Assembly: GCA_027922465.2 (NCBI GenBank)
Contig: BQMF02000203.1
Location: 434,001 to 498,000, forward strand
Direction: 5' to 3'
Length of the DNA: 64,000 bases
Source of the DNA: Turritopsis dohrnii
Taxonomy: Eukaryota > Cnidaria > Hydrozoa > Anthoathecata > Oceaniidae
The notes beneath the pieces were generated by a model that was not told where the DNA came from, ran no database searches, and saw only the letters and a program-made list of their open reading frames with translations. Positions 58,681 through 64,000 of the stretch are shown here, in pieces. Each line of letters opens with the position of its first letter. Position 1 is the stretch's first letter. A program made the position numbers and the translations under genes.

Positions 58681-59499
58681 TATGTGAACACCCCCTTAAT
58701 AGTAACTTGGGTGTTATATATGAGTTGTATATGACCTACGTTCAGGAAATTGAAGAATACACACGATTTTACCGGATACCACCCAATGTTTTTAACGAAA
58801 TGCTTATAAAGGTTAACTTTCAAAAGCACAGTATCTATTTCAAGTCCATAAAAAGTACCCTGTTTTTACTGAAAATTTTTGTGAGCAATTTGACTTGCTC
58901 ACTTGATTTTCATGGTACGTGCAAATTTTTAAATTGATTTTGCAATCGAATAATTTTTTGACGCCACATTTAACAATACATAACATTTTGATAGTAGCAA
59001 AAAAAGCATAATTATTGAAAAATGAAAAGTTGGACATGTTCATTGAAAAAGAAAAAAAAATAATCAAACAATGATAATGATAATAGTCACTGAGATTGGT
59101 CATCCTGTATAAAGATTCGTGATAATAATAATGTCTGACCATGGTTGCTAATAAAAAAAACGCGTAGGTATTTTGTTTTCATGTCTTTGTATATTCTTAT
59201 GTTATTTGTATATATTAGTATGTTATATATATTCAAAGTAAACTAGTTCCAAACCCATTGTATTATGGATTTTCATTGCTTATAATCTTATACACATAAA
59301 CAACCAGGTCGTTTGCCCGATAACTAACGCAGGTTGCAGTACGAAAGTGGACACCCAAACGGTTTTCAGGTGCCCTGAGTGCATACATGGAATTAGAATG
59401 GACATATATATTCACAGAAATGAAAGAAACATAAAAAGTAAATGCCATGGCTTTTAAATAGTATACAGGGACATCGAAATCACTTGCGTACAGGTCCTC

Positions 59500-62400
59500 T
59501 AGTTGTTGTACGAAGGTGGGCCCAGGCGATTTCCTGGTGCACTACATGCTTATAATAGACATGTAATTGACAAATGAACATATTTTTCTGATAAAACAAA
59601 CGTAAGAGAGCTTCTTATGACTTTTAACCAATACACATAGGTAAGTAGGCCACCTCCGTACAACTTTTCTAGTTGTTGTACGAAGGTGGGCCCAGGCGGT
59701 TTCCTGGTCCGCTAGATGCTAACAAAGACATGTAATGGACAAATAAACATATTTGTCTGATAAAACAAACGTAAGAGAGCTTCTTATGACTTCTAACCAA
59801 TACACACAGGTAAGTAGGCCGACCTCCGTACAACTTTTCTAGTTGTTGTACGAAGGTGGGCCCAGGCGGTTTCCTGGTGCGCTAGATGCTAACAAAGACA
59901 TGTAATGGACAAATAAACATTTGTCCGTCAAAACAAACGTAAGGGAGCTTCTTATGACTTCTAACCAATACACATAGGTAAGTAGGCCGACCTCCGTACA
60001 ACTTTTCTAGTTGTTGTACGAAGGTGGTCCCAGGCGGTTTCCTGGTCCGCTAGATGCTAACAAAGACATGAAATGGACAAATGAACATATTTGTCTGATA
60101 AAACAAACGTAAGGGAGCTTTATGACTTCTAACCAATACACATAGGTAAGTAGGCCGACCTCCGTACAACTTTTCTAGTTATTGTACGAAGGTGGGCCCA
60201 GGCGGTTTCCTGGTTCGCTAGATGCTAACAAAGACATGTAATTGACAAATGAACATATTTTTCTGATAAAACAAACGTAAGAGAGCTTCTTATGACTTTT
60301 AACCAATACACATAGGTAAGTAGGCCACCTCCGTACAACTTTTCTAGTTGATGTACGAAGGTGGGCCCAGGCGGTTTCCTGGTCCGCTAGATGCTAACAA
60401 AGACATGAAATGGACAAATGAACATATTTGTCTGATAAATCAAACGTAAGGGAGCTTTATGACTTCTAACCAATACACATAGGTAAGTAGGCCGACCTCC
60501 GTACAACTTTTCTAGTTGTTGTACGAAGGTGGGCCCAGGCGGTTTCCTGGTGCGCTAGATGCTAACAAAGACATGAAATGGACAAATGAACATATTTGTC
60601 TGATAAATCAAACGTAAGGGAGCTTTATGACTTCTAACCAATACACATAGGTAAGTAGGCCGACCTCCGTACAACTTTTCTAGTTGTTGTACGAAGGTGG
60701 GCCCAGGCGGTTTCCTGGTGCGCTAGATGCTAACAAAAACATGTAATGGACAAATAAACATTTGTCCGTCAAAACAAACGTAAGGGAGCTTCTTATGACT
60801 TCTAACCAATACACATAGGTAAGTAGGCCACCTCCGTACAACTTTTCTAGTTATTGTACGAAGGTGGGCCCAGGCGGTTTCCTGGTTCGCTAGATGCTAA
60901 CAAAGACATGTAATTGACAAATGAACATATTTTTCTGATAAAACAAACGTAAGAGAGCTTCTTATGACTTTTAACCAATACACATAGGTAAGTAGGCCAC
61001 CTCCGTACAACTTTTCTAGTTGATGTACGAAGGTGGGCCCAGGCGGTTTCCTGGTTCGCTAGATGCTAACAAAGACATGTAATTGACAAATGAACATATT
61101 TGTCCGATAAAACAAACGTAAGGGAGTTTCTTATGACTTCTAACCAATACACATAGGTAAGTAGGCCACCTCCGTACAACTTTTCTAGTTGATGTACGAA
61201 GGTGGGCCCAGGCGGTTTCCTGGTTCGCTAGATGCTAACAAAGACATGTAATGGACAAATGAACATATTTGTCTGATAAATCAAACGTAAGGGAGCTTCT
61301 TATGAATTCTAACCAATATAAATAATAGGTAAGTAGGCCACCTACCTTCGTACAACTTTTCTAGTTGATGTACGAAGGTGGGCCCAGGCGATTTCCTAGT
61401 GCGCTAAATGCTTATAATAGACATGTAATTGACAAATGAACATAATTGTCTGATAAAACAAACGTCAGAGAGCTTCTTATGACTTCTAACAAATACACAT
61501 AGGTAAGTAGGCCACCTCCGTACAACTTTTCTAGTTGTTGTACGAAGGTGGGCCCAGGCGGTTTCCTGTTTCGCTAGATGCTAACAAAGACATGTAATGG
61601 ACAAATGAACGTATTTGTTTGCTAAAACAAACGTAAGGGAGCTTCTTATGACTTCTATCCAATACACATAGGTAAGTAGGCCACCTCCGTACAACTTTTC
61701 TAGTTGTTGTACGAAGGATGCTAACAAAGACATGTAATTGACAAATGAACATATTTGTCCGATAAAACAAACGTAAGGGAGTTTCTTATGACTTCTAACC
61801 AATACACATAGGTAAGTAGGCCACCTCCGTACAACTTTTCTAGTTGATGTACGAAGGTGGGCCCAGGCGATTTCCTGGTGCGCTAAATGCTTATAATAGA
61901 CATGTCATTGACAAATGAACATATTTTTCTGATAAAACAAACGTAAGGGAGCTTCTTATGACTTCTAACCAATACACATAGGTAAGTAGGCCACCTCCGT
62001 ACAACTTCTAGTTATTGTACGAAGGTGGGCCCAGGCGGTTTCCTGGTTCGCTAGATGCTAACAAAGACATGTAATGGATAAATGAACATATTTGTCTGAT
62101 AAATCAAACGTAAGGGAGCTTCTTATGAATTCTAACCAATATAAATAATAGGTAAGTAGGCCACCTACCTTCGTACAACTTTTCTAGTTGATGTACGAAG
62201 GTGGGCCCAGGCGATTTCCTGGTGCGCTAAATGCTTATAATAGACATGTAATTGACAAATGAACATAATTGTCTGATAAAACAAACGTCAGAGAGCTTCT
62301 TATGACTTCTAACAAATACACATAGGTAAGTAGGCCACCTCCGTACAACTTTTCTAGTTGTTGTACGAAGGTGGGCCCAGGCGGTTTCCTGTTTCGCTAG

Positions 62401-62572
62401 ATGCTAACAAAGACATGTAATGGACAAATGAACGTATTTGTTTGCTAAAACAAACGTAAGGGAGCTTCTTATGACTTCTATCCAATACACATAGGTAAGT
62501 AGGTCACTTCCCTACAACTTTTCTAGTTGTTGTACGAAGGTGGGCCCAGGCGGTTTCCTGGTGCGCTAAGGT
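59500..62572. repeat. Tandem satellite, ~18 units of 167-176 bp
   Basis: The motif GTACGAAGGTGGGCCCAGGC recurs at 59508, 59678, 59848, 60016, 60184, 60353, 60521, 60689, 60856, 61024, 61194, 61370, 61540, 61709 (truncated), 61849, 62017, 62193, 62363 and 62532. Spacing is mostly 167-170, with two 176 bp units and one of 140 bp. Each unit also has CGGTTTCCTGGTGCGCTAGA, AACAAACGTAAGGGAGCTTC and ACACATAGGTAAGTAGGCC. Units differ by a few per cent. Neither edge has a clear boundary motif. Confidence 0.95.
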
Positions 62573-64000
62573 GCTATTTAGGCATGAAATGGAAATAAAA
62601 GTTTTCTTGAATGTTAAGAATTTAAATTTTTTGGAGTATTATTGATTCTCTCTTAACTTTACTTACATGAAAGTTGTTTTTGTCTACTGAGTAATGCGCG
62701 ATGTATACCATGGTCAACATAGTACAGATCGGGCCGCCATCGTAGTTGTTTCCGTATGTGGCCACCTTCGTACAAGTGTCAATTTTCGTACGGAACAGTT
62801 CGAAACGGGCTACCCAGTGCAGTTGACGAAAAGCTAAAATCTCACATGAGCTGCGCTAGCAACAACACAAACTTGTTTACACAATTGTTTACATTTCCTC
62901 GGAAGACTAAATTCTACTTGACAGAACAAATATAGTCACAGAGTTTTATCCCACAAAATTTCGCTTTTTTACTGTTCTTTGTATCCATCATCTCTTAGTT
63001 AACCTAAAATAGTTATGATTACAATACTGGGTTTATTTGATGCCATAATATTGTAACATTAAAGCATATCAATGCTAATTGTGTGTTATGTAAAATCAGT
63101 ATTGCAGTTCAAATCAATATCGAATTTCCAAAAATGGTAACTTCCACGCTCAGAAACTCACGTTTGGGAAACTCATGCTCATGATGGGAAGGAGAAGACT
63201 TGATTGACACAAACGGCACTGTAGTAGTACAGGTTCATTAACAAATACTGGCAGAGTTTTAAATTGAAATATTGCCTGACTTCAATTTAAAGATAAATCT
63301 GGTTCAGTTTAGATCACGAATTTTTGAGTGCGGATACTTAAACAAAACTTGTTTCGTTTTGTTTTGATGTGATTACTTTAACATTGATTGATGATGGTTT
63401 TGATTTAATATAGTGTGACAACTTGTTTTGGCGTGTGAGGTTTATAGCTTAGCAGATTTATAAATTGATATTGTGATCAACAATTTTTTATTTTGGGAGA
63501 GAGATCTCAGAAATTTGGTGCCTGCTCCCCTTACCGCTGCTAACTTTAATTATAATGTTGCAAAATTCGTCAATGCAAACATAAAAACACAGCTAAATTG
63601 GTCATTCCAGATTTCAAATAAACAAGAACAAACAAGGAGAATAATAATAATAATATACTACAATAATGTAAACATCATATCGGGGTGATGTTCCTCTTTC
63701 CGCTAACTTGTTGCTCTTTCTGCTAACTAATTTCACGTTCATCAAAAGTGATACAAATAACAAAATTTTATGGAATTTAGTGATCATAACAACAGTTTAA
63801 TCAGTTTAAGCACTTTCCTCTCCATTGCTTCTGCAGATATAAGACAACCACAACAAGCTTATAAAAATACATGCCTTTACTCTGTTTACAAATCGAAGGC
63901 AGCCATATTTTTATCAGCGAAGTTTTTTTAGAAAACAATAGTGCTGTCTCGACAAGTCAACTTTTGATTGCAAAAAAATCTAGACATCGTTGAGTTTTTT
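62573..64000. other. Right end of window, no gene recognised
   Basis: A/T-rich sequence. At 62750-62815, GTGGCCACCTTCGTACAAGTG and TTCGTACGGAACAGTTCG resemble the satellite palindrome arm and the motif at about 54535-54590. The frame at 63473-63688 (plus) shows no domain features. Confidence 0.55.

Larger units (their letters stand above)
55841..59480. other. Gene-poor stretch before the satellite
   Basis: No host gene is supported. Noticed: a broken coding-like patch at about 56560-56740 (REINPGLVAEELKTLWKC), a minus-strand frame at 57192-56974, a lone transposon terminus at 57386-57405, a diverged satellite-like monomer at about 57700-57770 and another near 59330-59390, an AGCCCGG inverted repeat (58578-58680), and a possible orphan exon at 58745-58810. 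Confidence 0.5.

Noticed and set aside
59500..62572. CRISPR-like or protein-coding reading of the tandem array
   Set aside because: Units of ~170 bp are similar along their whole length, with no repeat/spacer alternation, and the short open frames (for example 61531-61802 minus) only reflect the repeat. It is a satellite.
59500..62572. CENP-B box in the satellite unit
   Set aside because: TTCG occurs in the palindrome arm, but the following positions do not match the TTCGNNNNANNCGGG pattern.

Overview
This window is nuclear DNA of an AT-rich animal genome. The evidence is introns with canonical GT/AG borders, metazoan-type genes (WDR46, golgin-97, FKBP15), and many small inverted-repeat DNA transposons alongside PIF/Harbinger, pogo, hAT-like, LINE, Penelope-like and SINE remnants. 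No marker fixes the phylum. My best guess is a non-vertebrate such as a cnidarian (hydrozoan or anthozoan), at low confidence.

Layout. (1) 1-4225 is transposon-rich DNA, probably the last visible intron of WDR46. It holds a Harbinger element (2049-3666) and a truncated LINE 3' end (about 3700-4116). (2) 4226-7412, minus strand, carries nine exons of WDR46 (small-subunit ribosome biogenesis, yeast Utp7); its C-terminal exons are not in the window. (3) 8740-21720, minus strand, is a roughly 29-exon golgin-97 (GOLGA1) gene ending in a GRIP domain. Its first intron (21393-17303) is loaded with nested elements. (4) 21721-25444 is the gap between the divergent golgin and FKBP15 genes and contains a Penelope-like fragment. 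(5) 25445-38336, plus strand, is a complete 27-coding-exon FKBP15. The exon lengths sum to 4197 nt, an exact multiple of three, giving 1398 aa. (6) 40056-40382, minus strand, is a small single-pass membrane protein of unknown family. (7) 42336-45260 is an apparently intact pogo/Tigger-type transposon with a PHD finger on its transposase. (8) 45261-59500 is gene-poor, with one predicted three-exon acidic protein gene (50770-52771, minus) and several miniature elements and a SINE. (9) 59500-62572 is a tandem satellite of about 170 bp units with higher-order structure. (10) 62573-64000 has no recognisable gene.

The recognised host genes are general cell-biology genes: nucleolar ribosome assembly, trans-Golgi tethering and endosome/actin traffic. 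Golgin-97 and FKBP15 are both membrane-traffic proteins and lie head to head, but nothing else suggests they form a functional cluster. The most unusual signals are a tandem triplication of a 3' splice site in WDR46, a start codon apparently assembled by splicing in the pogo transposase gene, repeated 16-mers inside that transposon, and a palindrome-bearing satellite with an exact 823 bp segmental duplication.
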